DNA of 6,081 nt from Sulfuritalea sp. (GCA_022843505.1 JALHNN010000181.1:1-6081); one strand, 5' to 3'; counted from the first letter of the stretch, positions 1 through 5,093 are shown. Numbers and translations are program-made. The notes: generated by a model from the letters alone, not told the origin.

Positions 1-8
1 TGCTTCAT
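1..8 (-). CDS. Start of a gene running off the left edge, probably the cognate anti-sigma factor
   Basis: Only the first codons (Met-Lys) are visible. The ATG at 8-6 shares bases with the TGA stop (7-5) of the sigma factor gene in an ATGA overlap. A strong Shine-Dalgarno, GGAGG, lies in the last codons of the sigma gene a few bases before this ATG. Overlap and ribosome site together show a real, translationally coupled start. The product itself cannot be read. In many proteobacteria the gene directly downstream of an ECF sigma factor is its anti-sigma factor, often a short zinc-finger or membrane protein, so that identity is inferred from position alone. Confidence 0.55.
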
Positions 9-550
9 TTCACCCTCCGTAGCGTCGCCGCGGCCTCGATGCGCAGCAAGTCCTCGCGCAGGGCGCGGCGCGCGCGGTGCAGGCGGCTCATCACCGTGCC
101 TATGGGTATGGCGAGGATTTCGCCGACCTCGGCATAGCCGAACTCCTCGAGGTCGACCAGGGTCAGCACCTGGCGCTGGCCGACCGGCAGGCGCGCCACG
201 GCGGCGCGCACCCGGGCCACGGTCTGGCGCCGCTCGGCTTCCTCGGGCGGCGTGGGGCCGCCGGCGAGCTGTTCGTCGGACAGCTCGTCGATATCCTCGT
301 GGGGATGCCGCGCCCGCAGGTGGTCGTGCCAGCAGCGCGAGAGGATGGCGAACAGCCAGCCCTTGAAGCGCGTCGGGTCGCGCAACTGGTCGCCGCGCTC
401 CAGGGCCTTGGCCGTCGCCTCCTGTACCAGATCATCGGCGAGCGCCGCGTCGCGGCACCAGGCGTAGGCCACGCGGTACAGCGCCGGGCGGGATGCTTCA
501 AGGCTCTCGCGCCATTGCCGGCTGTGGAAGAGGAAGGACAGGATGGTCAT
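5..550 (-). CDS. ECF-subfamily RNA polymerase sigma factor (sigma-70 family)
   Basis: A 181-residue alternative sigma factor that would direct core RNA polymerase to a small regulon. Sigma region 2 spans about residues 19-83: the ALADDLVQEATAKAL helix (35-50) is the usual core-binding segment, followed by the aromatic-rich GWLFAILSRCWHDHLR (64-79). A short acidic linker (84-108) leads into region 4 (about 110-166), whose helix-turn-helix, GYAEVGEILAIPIGTVMSRL (138-157), would read the -35 element. Region 3 is absent, as in the ECF group. The start at 550 gives the family's usual length. The frame stays open upstream to 670, but that part crosses the promoter region and has no sigma homology. 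No Shine-Dalgarno precedes the ATG. The gene overlaps the next one by ATGA. An ECF-type promoter directly upstream suggests autoregulation. The ECF class is certain; the signal sensed is unknown. Confidence 0.95.
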   Translation of the reverse strand: MTILSFLFHSRQWRESLEASRPALYRVAYAWCRDAALADDLVQEATAKALERGDQLRDPTRFKGWLFAILSRCWHDHLRARHPHEDIDELSDEQLAGGPTPPEEAERRQTVARVRAAVARLPVGQRQVLTLVDLEEFGYAEVGEILAIPIGTVMSRLHRARRALREDLLRIEAAATLRRVK

Positions 551-562
551 GGTTCGGAGTGA

Positions 563-588
563 GACGCGCCGCGGTCCCGGATTATTCC
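563..588 (-). promoter_or_regulatory. ECF-type promoter for the sigma factor gene (autoregulatory)
   Basis: On the minus strand, a GGAATA -35 element (588-583) is separated by 16 bases from a CGTC -10 element (566-563, followed by TC). This is the classic layout of ECF promoters, with GGAA-type -35 and CGTC-type -10 elements. The -10 ends only 12 bases before the ATG at 550, so transcription should start about 5-7 bases before the start codon, giving an almost leaderless mRNA. The plus-strand promoter at 614-639 has the same spacing and shares a 12-base block around the -10 (562-573 here). Autoregulation by the encoded sigma factor is inferred from this match. Confidence 0.75.
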
Positions 589-613
589 CGCAATTTGATG
601 CGGCAGCGCACAA

Positions 614-639
614 GGAATAAAGTCCAGGCGCGGCGCGTC
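614..639 (+). promoter_or_regulatory. ECF-type promoter for the DsrE-family gene
   Basis: On the plus strand, GGAATA (614-619) and CGTC (636-639, followed by TT) are separated by 16 bases, as in the divergent promoter at 563-588. The block CGCGGCGCGTCT at 629-640 is identical in both. The two -35 elements stand back to back, 25 bases apart. The transcript would start near 646 and carry a leader of about 40 bases with a good Shine-Dalgarno (GAGGAG, 674-679). The shared architecture suggests that the same ECF sigma factor drives both genes. Confidence 0.75.
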
Positions 640-684
640 TTGAGGCAGTATTGCCCCGACAGACCATCACCGCGAGGAGAACCC

Positions 685-1116
685 ATGATCCGCCATGCCG
701 CCCGAACCAGCCTGCTTGTTGCCGTACTTGCCCTGACCGCGCCGTCCCTGGCCCTGGCCGCCGATCCCCCGGGCAAGGCCCGCGTGATCTTCCAGGTCAG
801 CGACTCCGATCCGGCGAAGTGGAACCTGGCACTCAACAACATCAAGAACGTTCAGGGCGACCTCGGCGCCGCCAACACCGAGATCGAGATCGTCGCCTAC
901 GGCCCCGGCATCGGCATGCTGAAGGCCGACGCCACCGTTGCCAACCGCGTCATCGACGCCATGGCCGCGGGGGTCAAGGTGGTGGCCTGCGAGAACACGA
1001 TGACCAACCAGAAGATGAAGCGCGAGGACATGATCGACAAGATCGGCTACGTCAAGGCCGGCGTCGTCGAACTGATGCAGAAGCAGCGCGAAGGCTGGGC
1101 CTACATCCGGCCCTGA
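685..1116 (+). CDS. Secreted DsrE-family protein (putative sulfur-relay-like, periplasmic)
   Basis: A 143-residue protein with a Sec signal peptide (residues 1 to about 25; Arg-containing n-region, LLVAVLALTAP core, ALA cleavage motif). The mature part resembles DsrE-like proteins: a short beta strand (ARVIFQVSDSD, 32-42), the segment WNLALNNIKNVQGDLG (46-61), the strand IEIVAYGPGIGML (67-79), and a conserved-looking cysteine in VVACENTM (99-106, Cys102). It ends in GWAYIRP. Cytoplasmic DsrE relatives act in sulfur transfer through persulfide-carrying cysteines. The exported version has no established reaction that I know of, so a redox or sulfur-binding role in the periplasm is an inference. 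GAGGAG with a five-base gap supports the start. The gene is divergent from the ECF sigma gene and has a matching ECF promoter, so it is probably a main target of that sigma factor. Confidence 0.85.
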   Translation: MIRHAARTSLLVAVLALTAPSLALAADPPGKARVIFQVSDSDPAKWNLALNNIKNVQGDLGAANTEIEIVAYGPGIGMLKADATVANRVIDAMAAGVKVVACENTMTNQKMKREDMIDKIGYVKAGVVELMQKQREGWAYIRP

Positions 1117-1125
1117 TGCGCCCTG

Positions 1126-1158
1126 CCGGCGCCGACTCGCGTGGCGCGTCGGCGCCGG
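1126..1158 (+). terminator. Strong hairpin after the DsrE-family gene, possible terminator without a U-tract
   Basis: A perfect 11-base-pair inverted repeat, CCGGCGCCGAC (1126-1136) and GTCGGCGCCGG (1148-1158), has an 11-base loop in which CGC/GCG can also pair. It begins 10 bases after the DsrE stop. No T-run follows, so it is either a terminator of the U-less kind seen in GC-rich genomes or an mRNA 3'-end stabiliser. It stops 14 bases before the next start codon. Confidence 0.5.
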
Positions 1159-1159
1159 G

Positions 1160-1165
1160 TATCAT
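1160..1165 (+). promoter_or_regulatory. Possible -10 element directly before the 1173 gene
   Basis: TATCAT matches the sigma-70 -10 consensus at five of six positions and ends seven bases before the ATG at 1173. No Shine-Dalgarno is visible between them. If used, it would give a leaderless or nearly leaderless mRNA. No good -35 can be seen because the hairpin at 1126-1158 occupies that position, so this is a weak call. Confidence 0.3.
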
Positions 1166-1172
1166 CCCGGCC

Positions 1173-1475
1173 ATGACACCACTTGCCAAAGGCCTCGGCC
1201 TGCTGTTCGGGGCGCCCGTTGTTCTCGCCGCCATCTTCTTCACCTATTTCAACGTCACGGGCGAGGATCGCATGAAGTCGGTCTGCAGGCAGGTGACGCT
1301 GGGCATGAGCAGCGCGAAGTTCAGGGGCTTCGTCGAGGAATGGAAGTTCAGCGCCACCGTTCCCGAATCCGGCGTGGTGCTGCTGGCCGAACCCAAGAGC
1401 TACGGCCGCCATACCTGCAAGGTGACCCTGGCCGCCGGGGCCGTCAAGAGCGCAGAGTACGCTTTCGCCGACTGA
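1173..1475 (+). CDS. Small membrane-anchored protein of unknown function
   Basis: A 100-residue protein I cannot assign to a named family. One hydrophobic helix (about residues 7-27) near the N-terminus is followed by a soluble domain of about 70 residues, probably periplasmic. This domain has two cysteines (Cys38 in SVCRQV and Cys82 in HTCKVT) that could form a disulfide. The stretch VTLGMSSAKFRGFVEEW (41-57) faintly recalls the GM-containing helix of SmpA/OmlA-like small envelope domains, but this is only a resemblance. The start at 1173 was chosen because it puts the membrane helix at the N-terminus. The frame is open further upstream, but that part overlaps the DsrE gene out of frame and reads as arginine-rich shadow sequence. 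No Shine-Dalgarno is present; a -10-like TATCAT precedes it. Confidence 0.7.
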   Translation: MTPLAKGLGLLFGAPVVLAAIFFTYFNVTGEDRMKSVCRQVTLGMSSAKFRGFVEEWKFSATVPESGVVLLAEPKSYGRHTCKVTLAAGAVKSAEYAFAD

Positions 1476-1584
1476 GCAAGTCCCTGGCGGTTCTCAAGCC
1501 CGCCGCCCGAGTGTCGTTGACATGATCAACAGGGTGGCCGCCGGGAAAGCCGGTCAGGCTGCCCGCCCCGACAGGGAGGTTGCC

Positions 1585-1842
1585 ATGCTCGCCAGGATCC
1601 TCGCCGCTTGCGGTTACCCCAGACCCGACGACATCGTCGATTTCGTGATGACCGGTGTGGCCGTCGCCCCCATCGTGGTTGGCTTCGGCACGGGCCTCGA
1701 CGAGGCCTTCGGCCTGCTGCTGGTGATGCTGGGGGCCGCCTTCGTGGTCTTCCCCTGGAGCCAATCCCGGGAAGAGGTGCGCCTGCGCGAAGAGCAGGAC
1801 CGCGTTGCCTACCTGCGCAAGCTCACGGGCAAGGATCGCTGA
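1585..1842 (+). CDS. Small hydrophobic membrane protein of unknown function
   Basis: An 85-residue protein without a family I recognise. It has an amphipathic N-terminus (MLARILAACGYPRPDDIVDF) and two hydrophobic segments, about residues 21-36 (VMTGVAVAPIVVGFG) and 43-57 (FGLLLVMLGAAFVVF). A charged tail follows (SREEVRLREEQDRVAYLRKL) that probably forms a cytoplasmic helix. The start at 1585 is set by a strong Shine-Dalgarno, GGGAGG at 1574-1579, five bases upstream. An in-frame ATG at 1522 has no ribosome site and would add 21 low-complexity residues. The gene converges on the oxidoreductase gene with a gap of only 15 bases. The 109 bases before it hold no other gene. Confidence 0.75.
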   Translation: MLARILAACGYPRPDDIVDFVMTGVAVAPIVVGFGTGLDEAFGLLLVMLGAAFVVFPWSQSREEVRLREEQDRVAYLRKLTGKDR

Positions 1843-1857
1843 AACTTTCGCCCGGCG

Positions 1858-2862
1858 TCAGGGGCGGATCACCAGCTTGCCGTGCACCCGGCCCGCCTCG
1901 GACAGGCGCAGTGCCTCGGGCGTTTGCGCCAGCAGGAATTCCTGGGCGATGTTCACAATGAGTTCGCCGCGCGCGATCCTGTCCAGCAGCAGCGCAAGCT
2001 GAGCGCCGTCAGCGCGCATGAACCAGTAGCGATAGGCCACGCCGGCGGCGCGCGCCGCCGCCCGCGGCTTGTGCGAGATCAGCCAGAACACCGGTGCCAG
2101 CCAGGGCTTGCCGAACTCGGCGGCGATTTCCGGCGTCGGCAGGTCGCCCACGCTGACCACGCGGCCGCCGCGCCGCGTATGGGCGATCGAGCGCAACAGG
2201 GTTTCGCCTCCCATCGTGTCGAGTACCGCATCGAAGGGCGCGCATTCGCGGCTGAAATCGGTCGTGCGGTAATCGATGCACTGGTCCGCACCCAGGCCGC
2301 GCAACCATTCGTGGCTGGCGGCCGATGCCGTGGTCGTGACATGGGCGCCGAGGCCGTGGGCGAGCTGGATCGCCAGGTGGCCGACGCCGCCGGCGCCGGC
2401 ATGGATCAGCACGCGCTCGCCGGGCGCTACGCGCAGCACCTCGGTCAGGCATTGCCAGGCCGTCAGCCCCGCCAGCGCCGCCGCTGCGGCCGGCGCGAAA
2501 TCCACTCCCGCGGGTATTCGCGCCAGATCCTGCTGGCGCGCCAGCACGTATTCGGCAAAGCCGCCCATGCGCGCCTTGTCCAGCCGCGCCGCGACGCGGT
2601 CGCCGAGGGCGAAGCCCTGCACGCCGGACCCGAGCGCCGTCACCACGCCGGCGGCGTCGTTGCCGAGGATGGCCGGCATGCGGTAGGACTGCAGCGCGCG
2701 CAGCATGCCATTGCGGGTCTTGAAATCCACGGGGTTGACGCTTGCCGCTTCCATGCGGAACACCAGTTCGCCGGGGCCGGGAGTCGGCGCTGGCAACACG
2801 CCGATTTTGATGACCTCGGGGCCGCCGTAGCGCTCGATGTAGCAGGCTTGCATGGGCTTCAT
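1858..2862 (-). CDS. Zinc-independent MDR-family NAD(P)H oxidoreductase (quinone reductase-like)
   Basis: A 334-residue cytoplasmic oxidoreductase of the medium-chain dehydrogenase/reductase superfamily. The GroES-like N-terminal domain includes the quinone-reductase signature region ASVNPVDFKTRNG (40-52) and LGNDAAGVV (66-74). The Rossmann fold follows, with the nucleotide-binding glycine motif AGAGGVGHLAIQLA (155-168). GRVHGKLVI (324-332) is the usual C-terminus. The structural and catalytic zinc cysteines of alcohol dehydrogenases are missing, which places it with NADPH:quinone reductase and enoyl reductase-like enzymes; the substrate cannot be told. ATG codons at 2862 and 2853 (MKPM and MQAC) are both possible, and neither has a clear Shine-Dalgarno. 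The frame is open upstream to 3324, but that part lies antisense to the 3001 gene and has no family similarity. A run of seven Gs sits 4-10 bases upstream of the chosen start. Confidence 0.92.
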   Translation of the reverse strand: MKPMQACYIERYGGPEVIKIGVLPAPTPGPGELVFRMEAASVNPVDFKTRNGMLRALQSYRMPAILGNDAAGVVTALGSGVQGFALGDRVAARLDKARMGGFAEYVLARQQDLARIPAGVDFAPAAAAALAGLTAWQCLTEVLRVAPGERVLIHAGAGGVGHLAIQLAHGLGAHVTTTASAASHEWLRGLGADQCIDYRTTDFSRECAPFDAVLDTMGGETLLRSIAHTRRGGRVVSVGDLPTPEIAAEFGKPWLAPVFWLISHKPRAAARAAGVAYRYWFMRADGAQLALLLDRIARGELIVNIAQEFLLAQTPEALRLSEAGRVHGKLVIRP

Positions 2863-2899
2863 TCTGGGGGGGCAGGATTCCAAAGCGGACAATCGGCAA

Positions 2900-2905
2900 A
2901 GTATC
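2900..2905 (-). promoter_or_regulatory. Possible -10 element for the oxidoreductase gene
   Basis: On the minus strand, GATACT (four of six to TATAAT) lies 37 bases before the ATG at 2862. TTGTAG lies 18 bases further upstream as a weak -35. Both elements are poor matches, but this is the best candidate in the 138-base divergent region between the two starts. Confidence 0.25.
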
Positions 2906-2988
2906 CCGCATTGTCTGGGTCGGCTACAAGCAGCCGTCCGGCGCTGGCGCCGCCGGGTCTCGTCCGGCCGGGCGGCAAGCGGTTTTGC

Positions 2989-2994
2989 TAGACT
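2989..2994 (+). promoter_or_regulatory. Possible -10 element directly before the 3001 gene
   Basis: TAGACT (four of six to TATAAT) ends six bases before the ATG at 3001, and no Shine-Dalgarno lies between. A transcript starting six to seven bases downstream would begin at or next to the start codon, making it leaderless. No convincing -35 is visible. Confidence 0.3.
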
Positions 2995-3000
2995 GCGGCG

Positions 3001-3411
3001 ATGACTTCGGACAGGACCGGGCAGCGCAAGGGTTATCGCTACAAGGATGTCTTTTTCTCCGAAGACGGGACGCAGCTTCATGCCGCGGGGCGAGACTACG
3101 CTGAGGTGCCGTTTTCCGAAAAGGCCGCCCGGCAGTTCCGGATTTTTCTGGCACTGGTGCTGCTGGTGACCTTTCCCGGCATCCCGCTGTTGGCGCATTG
3201 GGGGCTGAATGCACATTTGATCTGGATCGCCCCTGTCGTCTGCGGCATCGTGTTCTGGGCCCACGGGCGCATCCATGCCTGCCCGCGATGCAAGGGCAGG
3301 TCCCGTTCGCTGAGCACGCCCCACATGAATTCACCGGTGCTGTACCTGTGCGACCGGTGCCGGACCTTCTTCGAGCACGGCGAGATCGACGGCGGATGGC
3401 CCTGGAAATAG
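3001..3411 (+). CDS. Two-helix membrane protein with C-terminal zinc-ribbon-like motif
   Basis: A 136-residue protein of unknown function. A soluble, charged N-terminus of about 44 residues is followed by two likely membrane helices (about 46-66 and 71-88, joined by a short loop). The C-terminal domain has two CxxC knuckles: CPRC (94-97) and CDRC (117-120), spaced like a small zinc ribbon or rubredoxin-like fold. It ends in the aromatic GGWPWK. With two helices, both the N-terminal part and the zinc-binding part should face the same side, probably the cytoplasm. The next gene, four bases downstream, encodes a protein of similar plan, so the two are probably an operon and may work together. 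No Shine-Dalgarno precedes the ATG. The zinc-ribbon reading rests on cysteine spacing only. Confidence 0.75.
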   Translation: MTSDRTGQRKGYRYKDVFFSEDGTQLHAAGRDYAEVPFSEKAARQFRIFLALVLLVTFPGIPLLAHWGLNAHLIWIAPVVCGIVFWAHGRIHACPRCKGRSRSLSTPHMNSPVLYLCDRCRTFFEHGEIDGGWPWK

Positions 3412-3415
3412 TCCG

Positions 3416-3817
3416 ATGAACCTCGAGCGTGCCTATCCCGCATGGTTCGCGACGTGTGCCCTTGTCGGTGCGCTCATCGGCAAGGCCATGGGGCATGGCG
3501 CGATCGAGGGGCTGACGACGGGAATGCTCGTCGCGGCGTCGCCGATCATCCTGCTCGGCCTGGCGCATGTCGCGCTGGCGTTCTGGCGGCCGGTCCTGCC
3601 GCCCTGTCGCTGCGGCCGATGCAATCACAGCCAGTACGGGCTGGAGGCCCCTGCGCCGGGAGATGCCGCGGCCGGCGGCGCGCCGCTCAGGTTTCGCTGT
3701 CCCCGCTGTGACAGAAGCTACGAGTTCACGCCCGGGCGATTCGACGAACTATCGAGCGCGGGCCATGTCGTCCCCTACATGCGCCATACGAAATGGGGGC
3801 GCTGGAAACCGGCTTAG
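3416..3817 (+). CDS. Second two-helix membrane protein with a cysteine-rich zinc-ribbon-like domain
   Basis: A 133-residue protein of unknown function, starting four bases after the TAG of the preceding gene, so the two are probably cotranscribed and translationally coupled. Two hydrophobic segments (about 9-26 and 33-57) precede a cysteine cluster, CRCGRC (64-69), and a second knuckle, CPRC (95-98), followed by RSYEFTPGRFDE (100-111). Zinc could be held by three of the first cysteines or Cys66/Cys69 together with Cys95/Cys98. The end, KWGRWKPA, is aromatic and basic, as in its neighbour. The soluble N-terminal stretch of the neighbour is missing here and the knuckle spacing differs, so they share a plan but need not be close homologues. 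No clear Shine-Dalgarno is visible, which fits coupling to the upstream gene. Confidence 0.75.
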   Translation: MNLERAYPAWFATCALVGALIGKAMGHGAIEGLTTGMLVAASPIILLGLAHVALAFWRPVLPPCRCGRCNHSQYGLEAPAPGDAAAGGAPLRFRCPRCDRSYEFTPGRFDELSSAGHVVPYMRHTKWGRWKPA

Positions 3818-3887
3818 CCGCGTCTGCCGCATCCTGGCTCATGGCCCAGTGCTTTGCGGCGCCGGGCTGGCGACGCCGGGGATTGCA

Positions 3888-3905
3888 GCGGCCCTTCGGC
3901 GCCGC
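3888..3905. terminator. Weak hairpin between convergent genes, possible bidirectional terminator
   Basis: GCGGC (3888-3892) can pair with GCCGC (3901-3905), extended by two C-G pairs around a TTC loop with one bulged C. It lies in the 112-base gap between the plus-strand zinc-ribbon gene and the minus-strand lrgB, where a terminator is expected. No T-run is present, and such GC-rich pairings arise easily by chance in this sequence. Confidence 0.25.
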
Positions 3906-3929
3906 CACTCTGCGCCCCGGCAGGAACTT

Positions 3930-4661
3930 TCAGCGCGCCAGCACTGGCAGCAGCAGCGGCACCAACAGTGCCGTGGCCAGGCCGTTCAAGCCCATCGCCA
4001 GCGCGGCGAAGGCGCCGGCCTGTTCGCTTTCCTGGAAGGCGCGCGCCGTGCCGATGCCGTGCGAGGCCAGGCCCAGGGCGAAGCCGCGCACCGTCTCGTC
4101 CTTCACGGCGAGCAGGCGATACACGTAGCGCGCGCCGATGGCGCCGAGTATTCCCGTGATGATCACCAGTACCGCGGTCAGCGAGGGCAGTCCCCCGATG
4201 CGCTCGGCGATGCCCATGGCGATCGGCGTCGTCACCGACTTGGGCGCCAGCGACAGCTGCGTCAACGTGCTGCCGCCAAACGCCGCCGCCACCGCCACTG
4301 CCGATACCGCCGCCGTGATCGAGCCCGCCACCAGCGTCGCCAGGAGGGGCAGCGCCAGGCGCTTCAAGCGCGCAAGCTGGGCGTAGAGCGGGATCGCCAG
4401 CGCCACCGTGGCCGGACCGAGCAGGAAGTGCACGAACTGTGCGCCCTCGAAATAGGTCGCGTAGGGGGTGCCGGTTGCCCACAGGATCGCCACCAGCGCC
4501 AGCACCGAGAGCAGCACCGGGTTGGCCGCCGGGTGGCCGTTGCAGCGCTTGTGCAGCCAGAAGGCCGCCTGGTAGGCCAGCAGGGTCAAGGTCAGGCCCA
4601 GCAGCGGCGAGGCCGAGAGATAGACCCAGATCTCGCCAAGGCGCGGCGTCACCGGGTTCAT
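3930..4661 (-). CDS. lrgB: LrgB/CidB-family inner-membrane protein
   Basis: A 243-residue polytopic membrane protein and partner of LrgA. Family hallmarks are all present: an NP motif (47-48), LLGPATVALAIPLY (80-93), LAPKSVTTPIAMG (138-150) and ASHGIGTARA (199-208), with about seven to eight hydrophobic segments across the chain. The system was first described as a holin/antiholin-like control of murein hydrolases and cell lysis in Staphylococcus. Bacterial LrgAB homologues have also been linked to pyruvate uptake, and the plant plastid fusion PLGG1 carries glycolate and glycerate, so a small-carboxylate transport role is quite possible here. The start at 4661 overlaps the lrgA stop as ATGA, showing translational coupling; the frame is open upstream but runs inside lrgA. 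No LytSR or CidR-type regulator gene is in the window. Confidence 0.95.
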   Translation of the reverse strand: MNPVTPRLGEIWVYLSASPLLGLTLTLLAYQAAFWLHKRCNGHPAANPVLLSVLALVAILWATGTPYATYFEGAQFVHFLLGPATVALAIPLYAQLARLKRLALPLLATLVAGSITAAVSAVAVAAAFGGSTLTQLSLAPKSVTTPIAMGIAERIGGLPSLTAVLVIITGILGAIGARYVYRLLAVKDETVRGFALGLASHGIGTARAFQESEQAGAFAALAMGLNGLATALLVPLLLPVLAR

Positions 4662-5020
4662 GATTCCCGCCCCTCGTCCGCGCCGCCACGCGCCATCAGC
4701 GCGCGCATCAGCAGCGCGCTCACGGCGATGGTCAGCGCCGTGCTCACCAGCAGCGAGGCCAGCAGCGCCAGCCATTCGTCCGCCAGCCGATTGAAGTGCA
4801 GCATTACCCCGGTGCCCGCCGGCACGAACAGCAGCGACAAGTGCTGCAGCAGCCCGTTGGCCGTCCCACGCAACTCGTCCGATACCGCGCCGCGCACCGC
4901 CAGCGTACCGAACAGCAGACCCATGCCGATCACCGGCCCGGGCACGGGCAGGGCGAAGACCTGGGCGATGACTTCACCGGCCAGTTGATAGACGAGCAGC
5001 AGGGTGATGGCGGCGAGCAT
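4658..5020 (-). CDS. lrgA: LrgA/CidA-family holin-like inner-membrane protein
   Basis: A 120-residue membrane protein with four predicted helices. It carries the family motifs YQLAGEVIA (11-19), PVPGPVIGMGLLF (25-37) and LSLLFVPAGTGVM (61-73), and a charged C-terminal tail (RGGADEGRES). Its length is typical for LrgA/CidA. It would form the small subunit of the LrgAB complex, in either a holin-like or a carboxylate-carrier role. The ATG at 5020 gives the usual N-terminus, directly before the first helix. No Shine-Dalgarno is visible, and the upstream frame closes within 27 bases. The stop codon overlaps the lrgB start. Upstream lies a 205-base region with a possible short leader ORF and a repeated palindrome, which may matter for its control. 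Confidence 0.93.
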   Translation of the reverse strand: MLAAITLLLVYQLAGEVIAQVFALPVPGPVIGMGLLFGTLAVRGAVSDELRGTANGLLQHLSLLFVPAGTGVMLHFNRLADEWLALLASLLVSTALTIAVSALLMRALMARGGADEGRES

Positions 5021-5049
5021 GCGGACGATGCCAGGCAGCTGGACTCAGT

Positions 5050-5093
5050 TGGCCCGGGCGGAACTTCCAGGGTTCATCACCGCTGGCCCGGGC
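5050..5093. repeat. Two direct copies of a palindromic 10-mer upstream of lrgA
   Basis: TGGCCCGGGC occurs at 5050-5059 and again at 5084-5093, 34 bases apart start to start. Each contains the perfect palindrome GCCCGGGC. The copies lie 30-73 bases before the lrgA start, where an operator could sit. Eight-base GC palindromes are not rare at this base composition, so a regulatory role is only a possibility. Confidence 0.35.

Noticed and set aside
77..562. A 161-codon plus-strand frame opposite the sigma factor gene
   Set aside because: It is a shadow of the sigma gene; the minus-strand product has full sigma regions 2 and 4.
551..670. Earlier ATG codons for the sigma factor (670 and 667)
   Set aside because: They would place the coding region across both ECF promoters and add 40 residues unlike any sigma region.
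651..1172. Upstream extension of the 1173 gene frame
   Set aside because: It overlaps the DsrE gene out of frame and reads as Arg/Gly/His-rich sequence; the protein with a membrane helix begins at 1173.
1517..1522. Perfect TTGACA -35 hexamer before the 1585 gene
   Set aside because: No -10-like sequence lies 16-18 bases downstream (the region is GC-only around 1538-1545), so it is not a convincing promoter alone.
1882..2991. A 369-codon plus-strand frame opposite the oxidoreductase
   Set aside because: Its composition is Ala/Arg/Gly/His-rich with no motifs; the opposite strand carries the AGAGGVG nucleotide-binding motif and other MDR signatures.
2863..3324. N-terminal extension of the oxidoreductase frame on the minus strand
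   Set aside because: It adds about 150 residues with no MDR-family similarity, antisense to the 3001 gene. The family begins normally at MKPMQAC or MQAC.
3567..4988. A 473-codon open frame on the plus strand
   Set aside because: It lies antisense to lrgA and lrgB and overlaps the second zinc-ribbon gene. Its translation is Arg/Gln/His-rich low-complexity sequence typical of a GC-rich shadow frame, whereas the opposite strand has clear family motifs.
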